From contig JAQBQU010000017.1 in the NCBI GenBank assembly GCA_028286865.1, positions 78,395-112,194 of the forward strand: a DNA stretch of 33,800 nucleotides. Reading direction: 5' to 3'. Below the pieces are notes generated by a model. It did no database searches. It was not told where the DNA came from and worked only from the letters and a program-made list of their open reading frames with translations. Made by a program: the position numbers and the translations under genes. Shown here piece after piece: positions 18,036 to 26,612 of the stretch. Origin of the DNA: Candidatus Kaiserbacteria bacterium. GTDB taxonomy: Bacteria; Patescibacteriota; Minisyncoccia; Phycocordibacterales; UBA2100. Numbering within the stretch: the stretch's first letter is position 1; every line of letters begins with the position of its first letter.

Positions 18036-19949
18036 TTAGATAAGGACCGCCTTTATTCTTCGTACGCCGGATGCGACCGCTTCCTCTTTTTGTATCTTGA
18101 AGGTTCCTTTGAGCTCGCTCGTATTGGTCACATGTGGTCCGCCGCAGAACTCAATGGAGTAGGCTTGGGTGAATTCGGGTTGTTCTAGTGTCGCTCCGAC
18201 CGGTCCGATTGAATAGACCGATACAAGGTCGGGATACTTGGCGCCGAACTCATGCTCAGCTCCCAACATTTCCGCATCCTCTTTCGGCAATGTCGAGCGG
18301 ACGACCGGGAGCGCTTCCTGGATGCGCTCGTTCACTATTTTTTCCACGACGGCGATCTCCTCTTTGGTCATTTTACGGCCGAACGAAAAGTCGATGCGCA
18401 GTCGCTCGGACGTGATGTTCGATCCGCGCTGGTGTACTTCGGGCCCGAGCACGGTCTGAAGCGCTTTCAGCAGCAAGTGATGGGCGGTGTGGAGACGCGT
18501 GGTCTGCTCAGAATGATCGGCGAGTCCTCCTTTGAACTTCTGTTCGGACCCCGCACGCGAAAGATCCTGATGCTTCTTCATTTCAGTCTTGAAGCCTTCC
18601 TCATCAATGCTGAGTCCGCGCTCTTTGGCGATCTCGGCGGTCATCTCGAACGGGAATCCGTAGGTAGTGAAGAGTGTATATGCGTCTTGGGACGATATTG
18701 AGCCGATCGCAACGATCTTTTCGAGTTCTTTCATACCGTTCTCAAGCGTGCGACCGAACTGCACCTCTTCTTTCCAGATCTCCGACGTGATCTCCTCATA
18801 CGCGTTCTCCCCGTCCAGTTCCGAATATATCTGCTTAAACTTTTCTATCACAATGACAGCACATCGATTGAGCATGCTCTCAGTGCCCTGGTCGCTTGGA
18901 ACTCCGATCTTTTGCGCATGCTGTATCGCACGGCGTATCAACCGTCGCAATACATAACCGCGTTCCGTATTAGAAGGCCGAATACCCGCCGCGAGCATGA
19001 ATGTAACGCCGCGGATATGGTCTGCGACGATACGGAACGATCTCGTGTAGCGCGCGTCTTCATATGACTTGCCGGAAAAATGCTCAAGGAGAGAAATGAT
19101 CTCTTGGAACACGTCATTCTTGAAAACATCCGGTTCGTTGTTGGCTGCTGCTGCGATCCGTTCAAGTCCTCCTCCGAAGTCGACATTGCGTTGGGCAAGT
19201 TTTTCAAAGCCATTCTCTTGCTTAACGTATTCCATGAAGACGTTGTTGCCGATCTCGACAAAACGACCGCAGTCGCAGTTCGGATGGCACTCTGCACCGT
19301 ATTTCGGATCGTGTGGTGTACCAAAATCGTAAAACATTTCGGTATCCGGCCCGCCCGGCTCACCGACAGGCATGTTCGCAGGTACGCCCGCGCGGCTCCA
19401 CCAGTTCTTCTTTGCGTCATATGCAAAGATACGCGCACCCCGCATGCCAAGCCGATAGCCGTCGGCTTCGCTTCCCATCGGTAAGAATGCGGCATCTATG
19501 CCACGAGACGCGAACAACGACTGCCAGATATCGACGGATTCGACATCCTGAGGTACCCCGATACTTTCATCTCCGATAAATACACTTATGTACAGATTCC
19601 GCGGATCGATACCAAGTTCTGATGTGAGAAATTCAAACATCCATTCGATCTGCTCCTTTTTGAAATAATCACCGAATGACCAGTTGCCGAGCATCTCGAA
19701 GAACGTCGTGTGCCGGTTGTCGCCGACCTCTTCAATATCTTCGGCGCGGAAGCTTTTCTGACTATCCGCGATCCGTGTCCCACCGGGATGGATCTCCCCC
19801 AATAGATACGGCAATATCGGCTGCATTCCAGAGCCGGTAAAGAGCGTGGTCGGGTCGTTTTGGGGAATGAGCGATGCCGACGGCACGATAGCGTGACCGC
19901 GCGCCTTGAAAAATTCGAGATATTTGGTACGGATATCGTTCACATTCAT
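18036..19949 (-). CDS. alaS: Alanyl-tRNA synthetase, short form (catalytic + tRNA-binding + editing domain)
   Basis: FTGSGMQPILPYLLGEIHPGGTRIADSQKSFRAEDIEEVGDNRHTTFFEMLGNWSFGDYFKKE; HTAHHLL and CGGPHV editing motifs; ends at SGVRRIKAVLI. Confidence 0.97.
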   Translation of the reverse strand: MNVNDIRTKYLEFFKARGHAIVPSASLIPQNDPTTLFTGSGMQPILPYLLGEIHPGGTRIADSQKSFRAEDIEEVGDNRHTTFFEMLGNWSFGDYFKKEQIEWMFEFLTSELGIDPRNLYISVFIGDESIGVPQDVESVDIWQSLFASRGIDAAFLPMGSEADGYRLGMRGARIFAYDAKKNWWSRAGVPANMPVGEPGGPDTEMFYDFGTPHDPKYGAECHPNCDCGRFVEIGNNVFMEYVKQENGFEKLAQRNVDFGGGLERIAAAANNEPDVFKNDVFQEIISLLEHFSGKSYEDARYTRSFRIVADHIRGVTFMLAAGIRPSNTERGYVLRRLIRRAIQHAQKIGVPSDQGTESMLNRCAVIVIEKFKQIYSELDGENAYEEITSEIWKEEVQFGRTLENGMKELEKIVAIGSISSQDAYTLFTTYGFPFEMTAEIAKERGLSIDEEGFKTEMKKHQDLSRAGSEQKFKGGLADHSEQTTRLHTAHHLLLKALQTVLGPEVHQRGSNITSERLRIDFSFGRKMTKEEIAVVEKIVNERIQEALPVVRSTLPKEDAEMLGAEHEFGAKYPDLVSVYSIGPVGATLEQPEFTQAYSIEFCGGPHVTNTSELKGTFKIQKEEAVASGVRRIKAVLI

Positions 19950-19954
19950 ATTAT

Positions 19955-20437
19955 TTATTGTTCCATTGCCTTGTGTATCAAGCCTACGCTATCTTCTTGA
20001 TTATAAAACTTTAAATTCCCTATCTCACTCACCGGTATCCACTCAGCGGCCCTCGTGTAGAGTTTTTCTTCGTCGGTCAGATGAGCGGTCGATATTTCTC
20101 CGGAAACATCCTTGGCAGTGTAGTAGATCACGATAGTGTGGCAATGCGCTTTTGTGTTCGGATGCGTGAAGAACTGATCTCCGACTCGCAGAAGTTCCCC
20201 GGGCGTCGCGGTCAACCCCGTCTCCTCTTTTATTTCGCGGGCGAACGCCTCGGTAATGGATTCCCCTATTTCGATCCCTCCTCCGGGAAAATCCCATCCG
20301 TCCCACTGACTGCTTAAAAGCACTTTGCCGTCGCGAACGATCACGCCGTACACTGAAGGGCGGAACTGGAGCTGGCTGACGGGCACTTCCGCTTTCTCTC
20401 CGTTGATGCCGATGCAAGTGACCGTACGCTCTTCCAT
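19955..20437 (-). CDS. Nudix hydrolase
   Basis: Nudix box GGGIEIGESITEAFAREIKEETGL. Confidence 0.95.
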   Translation of the reverse strand: MEERTVTCIGINGEKAEVPVSQLQFRPSVYGVIVRDGKVLLSSQWDGWDFPGGGIEIGESITEAFAREIKEETGLTATPGELLRVGDQFFTHPNTKAHCHTIVIYYTAKDVSGEISTAHLTDEEKLYTRAAEWIPVSEIGNLKFYNQEDSVGLIHKAMEQ

Positions 20438-20530
20438 GGCACGAGTGTATCACCGCGCTTTCTCCGCGGCGAGCAAAATGATGAGGAGAGCCAGATTTGC
20501 AGAGATATCGTAAGAGGATACTATGCGGGG

Positions 20531-21802
20531 ATGAAATACGACATCCATACGCTTTCCAACGGATTGCGCATCATTCTTGCTCCTCAAGCGAGCTCAAATA
20601 CCGCGACCGTCATGGTAATGGCGGGGACCGGCTCGCGGTATGAAGACCCCAAGGAGAATGGCCTCGCTCATTTTCTTGAGCACATGTTCTTCAAGGGAAC
20701 GAAGAAGCGTACAAGTGCACGAGTCATCAGCGAGGAGCTCGATGCTATCGGTAGCGTCTACAATGCCTTTACTTCAAAAGAGCGCACCGCGTATTACGCA
20801 AAAGTGAGTGATATCTATATTGATACCGCGATCGACGTCATCACCGACATATTCCTGCATTCGACGCTTCCGACAAAGGAGATCACCAAGGAGCGGGGTG
20901 CCATCATACAAGAGATCGACATGTATGAGGATATGCCGATGCGCACGATCGATAATGTTTTTGATGCGCTCATGTTCGGCACCGAGCATCCGCTGGGACG
21001 CACCATACTGGGGCCCAAGGAAAATATTCGCAGCTTCAAACGCACTGACTTCTCAGCCTATCTGAAGAAGAACTATTCGCCGTCCAACACGGTGGTCGTG
21101 ATCGCCGGATCTTTTAATTGTAAAAAAGTACTTTCTAAGATCCGGAAGGAATTCGGTGCCCTTAAGCCCACTGCCGCACCAACGTACCTATCCTTTACGC
21201 ACGCACAGACCTCGGCACGAGTGCTTATCAAACACAAGAAGACCGATCAAACGCAACTCATGCTCGGCGTGCCGGCCTACCCGTACGGCCACCGTGATGA
21301 ATACGCGCTTGCGGTCCTCGCGACGATCCTCGGCGGCGGAATGAGCAGCCGCTTGTTCATGGAAGTACGCGAAAAGCGCGGACTTGCCTACTCGGTACAA
21401 GCCTGGGTGGACAAGTACCCTGATGTCGGAAGCCTGGTGGTACAGGCGGGAGTTGAGCACGCAAAACTCGAGAAGGCTGTTGCGACGATACTTACGGAAT
21501 TCAAGAAGATAACGCGAAACAAAGTGCCGGCAGTAGAACTTAAAAAGGCACAGGCATATATGAAAGGAACGCTCACGCTCTCACTTGAAACGAGCGATCA
21601 CATCGCGGAAAATGCCGCGACCTCTCTGATCAATACAGGTCGCGTGCAGACGCTCGAAGAAGTGCTCAAGCAAGTGGACGCCGTGACAGTGTCTGATATT
21701 CAACGCGTTGCAAAAGACATTTTGAGAACAGATGGGCTAAATCTTGCGGTGATAGGTCCCCACACGGAGGAAAAAGCGCTGCTGAAGCTGCTGAAGATCT
21801 GA
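20531..21802 (+). CDS. M16 family zinc metallopeptidase
   Basis: HFLEHMFFKGT (HxxEH) with downstream ERGAIIQEIDMYED; GGGMSSRLFMEVREKRGLAYSV. Confidence 0.96.
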   Translation: MKYDIHTLSNGLRIILAPQASSNTATVMVMAGTGSRYEDPKENGLAHFLEHMFFKGTKKRTSARVISEELDAIGSVYNAFTSKERTAYYAKVSDIYIDTAIDVITDIFLHSTLPTKEITKERGAIIQEIDMYEDMPMRTIDNVFDALMFGTEHPLGRTILGPKENIRSFKRTDFSAYLKKNYSPSNTVVVIAGSFNCKKVLSKIRKEFGALKPTAAPTYLSFTHAQTSARVLIKHKKTDQTQLMLGVPAYPYGHRDEYALAVLATILGGGMSSRLFMEVREKRGLAYSVQAWVDKYPDVGSLVVQAGVEHAKLEKAVATILTEFKKITRNKVPAVELKKAQAYMKGTLTLSLETSDHIAENAATSLINTGRVQTLEEVLKQVDAVTVSDIQRVAKDILRTDGLNLAVIGPHTEEKALLKLLKI

Positions 21803-21818
21803 TCTCGACGAGAGATCT

Positions 21819-22643
21819 CTAGAGGCCGAGCGTCGCGGTATCGGGCTTTTCTTCGGTCTTAGGGGCACGCTTCGCAGCCTTCGGCGCGTAGCGGGCCATC
21901 AGCTTTTTGCCCACAGTCTCGCGATAGATACAGTAATCACACCCCGACGCAGCGTCGGGCAGTTCGTCGCCCTCAAGGCATTCTTTGATAGAGAGCAGCG
22001 TCGGCTCGACCCATGACGTGTCGCCTTTGTACGGAATGAGCGTGAGTTCAAATTCGAGTTTCGCATCGAACGCTTCCTTATCGGTGCCCGCGTTGGCATA
22101 CACGAAATATCCCGTGTCGCTCACAGAGAATCCGCTTTGTCGGAAGAGCCACTGGTAGACCTCCATCTGATGCTTGTATCCGATGTGCCAATCCTGATCG
22201 AGCGCATCGATCTTCTCGTCCTTGCTCGTGGATTTATAATCGACAATGATCAGCTCTCCGGCCGGATTAACCCAGATATCGTCTATCGCACCCGATACTT
22301 TGAATCCGGTTGCAGGATGTCGGTATTCAATACCTTTGAAATTCTCCCGCCATACATCCATATGAGCGTGAGAGAACGGTATCGCATCAAGCCCATATGC
22401 TTTCATAAGCGGATGCGTAGACTCAGCGGCTCGGTGAATATCAAATTCTTTTTTAAGAAGCGTGTCCACGGCACTATTGAGATTGAACGGAAAGCCGGAC
22501 GGCCTCGCGGTACCCAGCTTATTGTCGATGTAGAAACAGCGAGGGCACTCCTGAAAGAGGCCGATCTTTGAGCGCGATAAGCGCCAATTCTCCCCGCCGT
22601 AGTTCCATCGGGGGTTGCGATCCGGTTTGTAGAAGCCGCTCAT
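21819..22643 (-). CDS. PD-(D/E)XK nuclease family protein (RecB/Cas4-like)
   Basis: SGAIDDIWVNPAGELIIVDYKST (D...DxK), QMEVYQWLF (QxxxY); paired Cys ECPRC and CDYC. Confidence 0.85.
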   Translation of the reverse strand: MSGFYKPDRNPRWNYGGENWRLSRSKIGLFQECPRCFYIDNKLGTARPSGFPFNLNSAVDTLLKKEFDIHRAAESTHPLMKAYGLDAIPFSHAHMDVWRENFKGIEYRHPATGFKVSGAIDDIWVNPAGELIIVDYKSTSKDEKIDALDQDWHIGYKHQMEVYQWLFRQSGFSVSDTGYFVYANAGTDKEAFDAKLEFELTLIPYKGDTSWVEPTLLSIKECLEGDELPDAASGCDYCIYRETVGKKLMARYAPKAAKRAPKTEEKPDTATLGL

Positions 22644-22662
22644 TCACCCAGTATACCTCACG

Positions 22663-23166
22663 CTAAATTGTGGGATGAATATGATCGGGTGAATCGATCG
22701 TTCGCGCGTCGAACCAGTGCTTGAATCGATTTTCGATATACCACATGCCCGTAAAGAGCACGAGCGAAAGTATCGTTGAGAATATCGAGACCGCGTACAT
22801 CCCGAAGCCGACCGCAACACCGATCGCGGCGACCATCCAGAGTCCCGCCGCTGTGGTGACGCCATGGAGCGCGTCGGCGCGGAAGATGATGAGTCCGCCG
22901 CCGAGGAATCCGATACCGGTCACGATCGCAGCCGGCATTGCCAGCGGCAAGATGTTGGCCACACCGATGAATGCGGAGTTAACATAATTGTTGGTGATAA
23001 CGAAAAGGCAGGCGCCAAGAGCGACGAGTCCGAAGGTGCGAGTACCCGCCGATTGCCGTGCTAATACGGCGCGCTCGGTACCGATAACTCCGCCGAGCAG
23101 CATGGCGAGCAAAAGCTTGAGGAACATGATCGTGTTGGTATCTATAAAGTCGGTGACGTGTGGCAT
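22663..23166 (-). CDS. MgtC/SapB family membrane protein
   Basis: LLAMLLGGVIGTERAVLARQSAGTRTFGLVALGACLF; GIGFLGGGLIIFRADALHGVTTAAGLWMVAAIGVAVG. Confidence 0.92.
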   Translation of the reverse strand: MPHVTDFIDTNTIMFLKLLLAMLLGGVIGTERAVLARQSAGTRTFGLVALGACLFVITNNYVNSAFIGVANILPLAMPAAIVTGIGFLGGGLIIFRADALHGVTTAAGLWMVAAIGVAVGFGMYAVSIFSTILSLVLFTGMWYIENRFKHWFDARTIDSPDHIHPTI

Positions 23167-23201
23167 AGAAAGGAGTATATCCTGTGATTATTAAAAAGCA
23201 C

Positions 23202-24026
23202 TCATATTCCGCACAGCTGCTTTGCCTCTTCGAGCACATGCGGGATCTTCGATGGCGCCACCCCGTGCTCGGTCAAAAGATGCGGCGTTTGGACGCTTTT
23301 GCACAGAACGATCTTGTTTTCCATGAGCCGGCGTTTTTCGCCTTCCGAGAGCGTCGTCAGACACGTGAGCGGGTGCACTTTTGCCTCTTCTATCATCTGC
23401 ATGAGGCCCCGGGAGCGCGGATAATCCCAGCCGAGGAGCGTGAGATTGGAGCAGCGGGCGTACCGGATCGCGTTGCGGGTGAATTCCGTGTTGGTGACGA
23501 GCCACCCTTCGTCGACGCGCGATGACTCGACCGGTGCCTGGCGCAGGTCTTCGTAGCGCGCATGCACGTAGAGCGCGTCCTTGATGTCGGTCTTCCCGCC
23601 CGCCTCGTTGTGGAACTTCGCTTCGATGCCTATCGTGCGGCCATTCTTCTGCGCGAGCACATCGACCTCATGCGGCGCGCATCTTCCGGTGAGCATCTGA
23701 TCGGTCTTCACGGACCATCCGTGAGCGCGCAACACTTCGGCGAGGAACTGCTCGAAGGGAAATCCCGAGGGGCCGAGCGCAAAGAGCGCACGCTTGAGCG
23801 AGTAGCGTGCCGCCACCGGCGTCGTCTCTATCGTTTTGAGAAGCTCGAACGCGCGATGATATATCTCCCCGGTCGTCATGAACGGCTTCAGCTCATGAAT
23901 AATATGCGCCAAGACACGAGCACGTACCGTAGAAGATGCTCCTGCGTGTGAGAGCGAACGTTCAAGTTTGACCGGGTCGAAACGCTCTTTTTCGCCGCCG
24001 GCTTTTGTAATGAGTATATGTGCCAT
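23202..24026 (-). CDS. ATP-cone domain fused to PD-(D/E)XK (Mrr-like) nuclease domain
   Basis: N-term ITKAGGEKERFDPVKLERSLSHAG...ARYSLKRALFALGPSGFPFEQ (ATP-cone-like); C-term HEVDVLAQKNGRTIGIEAKFHN (D..ExK). Confidence 0.8.
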   Translation of the reverse strand: MAHILITKAGGEKERFDPVKLERSLSHAGASSTVRARVLAHIIHELKPFMTTGEIYHRAFELLKTIETTPVAARYSLKRALFALGPSGFPFEQFLAEVLRAHGWSVKTDQMLTGRCAPHEVDVLAQKNGRTIGIEAKFHNEAGGKTDIKDALYVHARYEDLRQAPVESSRVDEGWLVTNTEFTRNAIRYARCSNLTLLGWDYPRSRGLMQMIEEAKVHPLTCLTTLSEGEKRRLMENKIVLCKSVQTPHLLTEHGVAPSKIPHVLEEAKQLCGI

Positions 24027-24027
24027 A

Positions 24028-24441
24028 TCAATAACTATGTTCTATGGAGGGTATCACGCTGATACCGAGGGGCTGGTCGTCGAGGGTCGCCGTAAAGTAG
24101 ACGCCGGTCGAGGGCGCGAAGACGAGGGCGCGAAAGGGGCGTGGCGTATCTTCGTGCGAGCACGAGGCGATCGAAGGCTCGTTCCATGTCGTGAATTGCA
24201 GAAGGTAGGTGTCGGACGAAAGCTGCTCCGAATGCACCGAGAGCTCATCGCAGCTCGAATGCACCATCACCATACCGGAAAGGTTGTGCGCTCCCTGCGA
24301 GAGCGAGTCGCGGGCGACAATGATGCGGCTCGCATCTATCGCCGATGAAGTGATAGTGCTTCCGACCAACAGAAAAAAAGCATACGCGATCGCGCACGAC
24401 ACGATAAAGAACCACAGCATCCGCCGGAAGATTTCGGCCAT
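24028..24441 (-). CDS. Hypothetical protein with one N-terminal TM
   Basis: MLWFFIVSCAIAYAFFLLVGSTI segment; TACAAT 7 nt before the ATG. Confidence 0.5.
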   Translation of the reverse strand: MAEIFRRMLWFFIVSCAIAYAFFLLVGSTITSSAIDASRIIVARDSLSQGAHNLSGMVMVHSSCDELSVHSEQLSSDTYLLQFTTWNEPSIASCSHEDTPRPFRALVFAPSTGVYFTATLDDQPLGISVIPSIEHSY

Positions 24442-24446
24442 CCGGC

Positions 24447-25550
24447 TTATTGTACCTTCTCAAGCGTCGTCTCCACCATGCTATGCACAGAGACATCTTC
24501 GCAGCGCGCATCCACGATGGCACCCCCGAGACATATATCACCGTCGTAGAATACGATCGACTGTCCCGGCGATGCGATGTGCGGCTCGTCGAATGTTACG
24601 TAGACGTCATCGGTACGCTCCACCGTGACCGAAACCGGTGTCTCCCGGTAGCGGGATTGCGCCAAGACGCGCACCGGAAGCTTCGGCAGCTTCCCGACCC
24701 ACGTGATCTCCCGGACGCGGACGCGCGTGCACGCGGCATCGAGCTTGTTCTCAGAGACGGTGATAGTGTTCTTCGTCGTATCGAGCGCGGTCACATACTG
24801 CGGTTTTTGTGCCGGTAAGCCTTCCACGACGAACCCGTGACGCTGTCCGAGGGTGTAGAGCGCCGCCCCGTCATGCCGCCCGATCGCCTCTCCCTTGGTA
24901 TTGAGTACCGCACCTTCTTCGACGGTGATGAATCGCTTCAAGAAATCCCGCATCGAAACGTCTCCGATAAAACAAAGACCCTGGCTGTCGTGCTTGTCGG
25001 CAACGGGAAGATCGAGCGCCTTGGCCTTCGCGCGTACCTCCGGCTTTGTCATATCCCCGACCGGGAATATCGTCTTCAGCAGATCATTCTTGTCGAGCTG
25101 ATATAAAAAGTATGACTGGTCTTTATTCGTATCAATTGCGCGCAGAAGCTCTGCCGTACCAAATTCACGGCGGGTACGCGCATAATGCCCCGTCGCGATG
25201 ATATCGGCTCCGTTCTCGCGCGCCCACTTTGCGAACGTTCCGAATTTGATCTTTCGATTGCATGCCACGTCGGGATTCGGCGTCTCACCGCGCTCATACG
25301 ATGCGATCATCTCCGCGACCACCTCTTTCTGATAGTCGGCGGAGAGATCGACCTCTTTAAATGCGATGCCGAGCGAGGCCGCGACGCGCATCGCATCAAG
25401 ACGGTCCTTTGCCCACGTGCATTCGATGAATTCAGGCTGCCAGATCTTGATGAATACGCCCACGACCGCATACCCTTCTGCTTTGAGCAGCGCTGCAGAA
25501 ACGGCGCTGTCGACGCCGCCGGAGAGACCTACGAATACCGTTTGAGCCAT
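24447..25550 (-). CDS. mnmA: tRNA-specific 2-thiouridylase MnmA
   Basis: VFVGLSGGVDSAVSAALLKAEGY; NPDVACNRKIKFG; DSQGLCFIGDV; GQRHGF. Confidence 0.97.
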   Translation of the reverse strand: MAQTVFVGLSGGVDSAVSAALLKAEGYAVVGVFIKIWQPEFIECTWAKDRLDAMRVAASLGIAFKEVDLSADYQKEVVAEMIASYERGETPNPDVACNRKIKFGTFAKWARENGADIIATGHYARTRREFGTAELLRAIDTNKDQSYFLYQLDKNDLLKTIFPVGDMTKPEVRAKAKALDLPVADKHDSQGLCFIGDVSMRDFLKRFITVEEGAVLNTKGEAIGRHDGAALYTLGQRHGFVVEGLPAQKPQYVTALDTTKNTITVSENKLDAACTRVRVREITWVGKLPKLPVRVLAQSRYRETPVSVTVERTDDVYVTFDEPHIASPGQSIVFYDGDICLGGAIVDARCEDVSVHSMVETTLEKVQ

Positions 25551-25576
25551 CGCGCCACTATATCAGATAGCCCCGT

Positions 25577-26611
25577 TCACGTGCCGAGATAGAGCCGCTG
25601 CTTCGCCGCATGTTCTTTGTAGGTCTTGCTGAAGTGCGTTACGCCCTTGTTATCCGCCAGATAGAAGTAGTAATCACTCTTGATGGGATCCGCTGCCGCA
25701 AGCAGTGAATCGAGCGACGGGGAACCGATCGGCGTCGGAGGGAGACCTTTGTTCATGTACGTGTTGTACGGCGAATCGCTCAAAAGATCTTTCATGGTGA
25801 GCTGGAAGGTCCCCTTGCCGATCGTGTAGAGGAAGGTCACGTCGACCTGCAGCGCCATACCTTTGTCCATACGGTTCCAGAGGACTCCCGAGATCATACG
25901 GCGGTCTTGTGTGTTGCGCGCCTCACGCTCGATGATAGAAGCCATGATGACGATGTCGTGGAGAGAGCGGCCTGAGGCCTGGATCGTGGCATCGATGTCG
26001 GCCTCATGTGTATCGAAATTCTGTCGCATCGCCTGAATGACCATATCTTCGGTCGCGTTCGGCAGGAAGAAGTATGTATCGGGAAAAAGATAGCCCTCGA
26101 TCGGCTGCGCTTGTGCAAGAAAATTGGCCTGATTGAATCGCTCGAGCTTGCTCGCAAAAATGATCGACATCTCTTTGGTCGTCGCCCCTTCGGGAATACG
26201 GATGTGCTGTGCTTCGAGGCCGAATGCACCGAGCGATATGGAGTGTGCGATCGTGAATATGTCCATCGGCTGCTTAAAGATGTAATCTCCCGCTTGCACG
26301 CCCCGTTCGTGACCGAGCACTTTGACGAGCACGCGGAACAAGAACGGAGAGCGGATGACGCCGTCGTCGTAGAGCGTCACCGAGACCTGTTCGAGCGTCT
26401 GCCCTTTCGGGACGCTCACCAGCTTATCGACGGGAAATGTCGCGGGCGGCTGAACGGCGAATATATAGAGCGAGAGCGCGATGACTCCGCTTGCGAGAAT
26501 GATGATGAGGCTCGTCCTGTTGGCATGGAGCTTCCAGCTTTCGGCGAGCTGCTCTTCGGAATACTGTATCTCAATGAAGTACAGCTTCAGCTTTTTTAGG
26601 AACTGACGCAT
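25577..26611 (-). CDS. mltG: Endolytic transglycosylase MltG (YceG-like)
   Basis: N-terminal TM; EGYLFPDTYFF; ASIIEREARNTQDRRMISGVLWNRMDKGMALQVDVT; NTYMNKGLPPTPIGSPSLDSLLAAADP. Confidence 0.96.
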   Translation of the reverse strand: MRQFLKKLKLYFIEIQYSEEQLAESWKLHANRTSLIIILASGVIALSLYIFAVQPPATFPVDKLVSVPKGQTLEQVSVTLYDDGVIRSPFLFRVLVKVLGHERGVQAGDYIFKQPMDIFTIAHSISLGAFGLEAQHIRIPEGATTKEMSIIFASKLERFNQANFLAQAQPIEGYLFPDTYFFLPNATEDMVIQAMRQNFDTHEADIDATIQASGRSLHDIVIMASIIEREARNTQDRRMISGVLWNRMDKGMALQVDVTFLYTIGKGTFQLTMKDLLSDSPYNTYMNKGLPPTPIGSPSLDSLLAAADPIKSDYYFYLADNKGVTHFSKTYKEHAAKQRLYLGT

Positions 26612-26612
26612 A

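Noticed and set aside
21796-21818. GATCTC/GAGATC hairpin between the convergent M16 and PD-(D/E)XK genes
   Set aside because: Possible weak terminator, but the stem is short and lacks a T-tract on either strand; not called.
24050-24066. GGTATCA-cgc-TGATACC hairpin
   Set aside because: Short stem inside the 3' end of the 24028-24441 CDS, no T-tract; likely chance or codon-driven.
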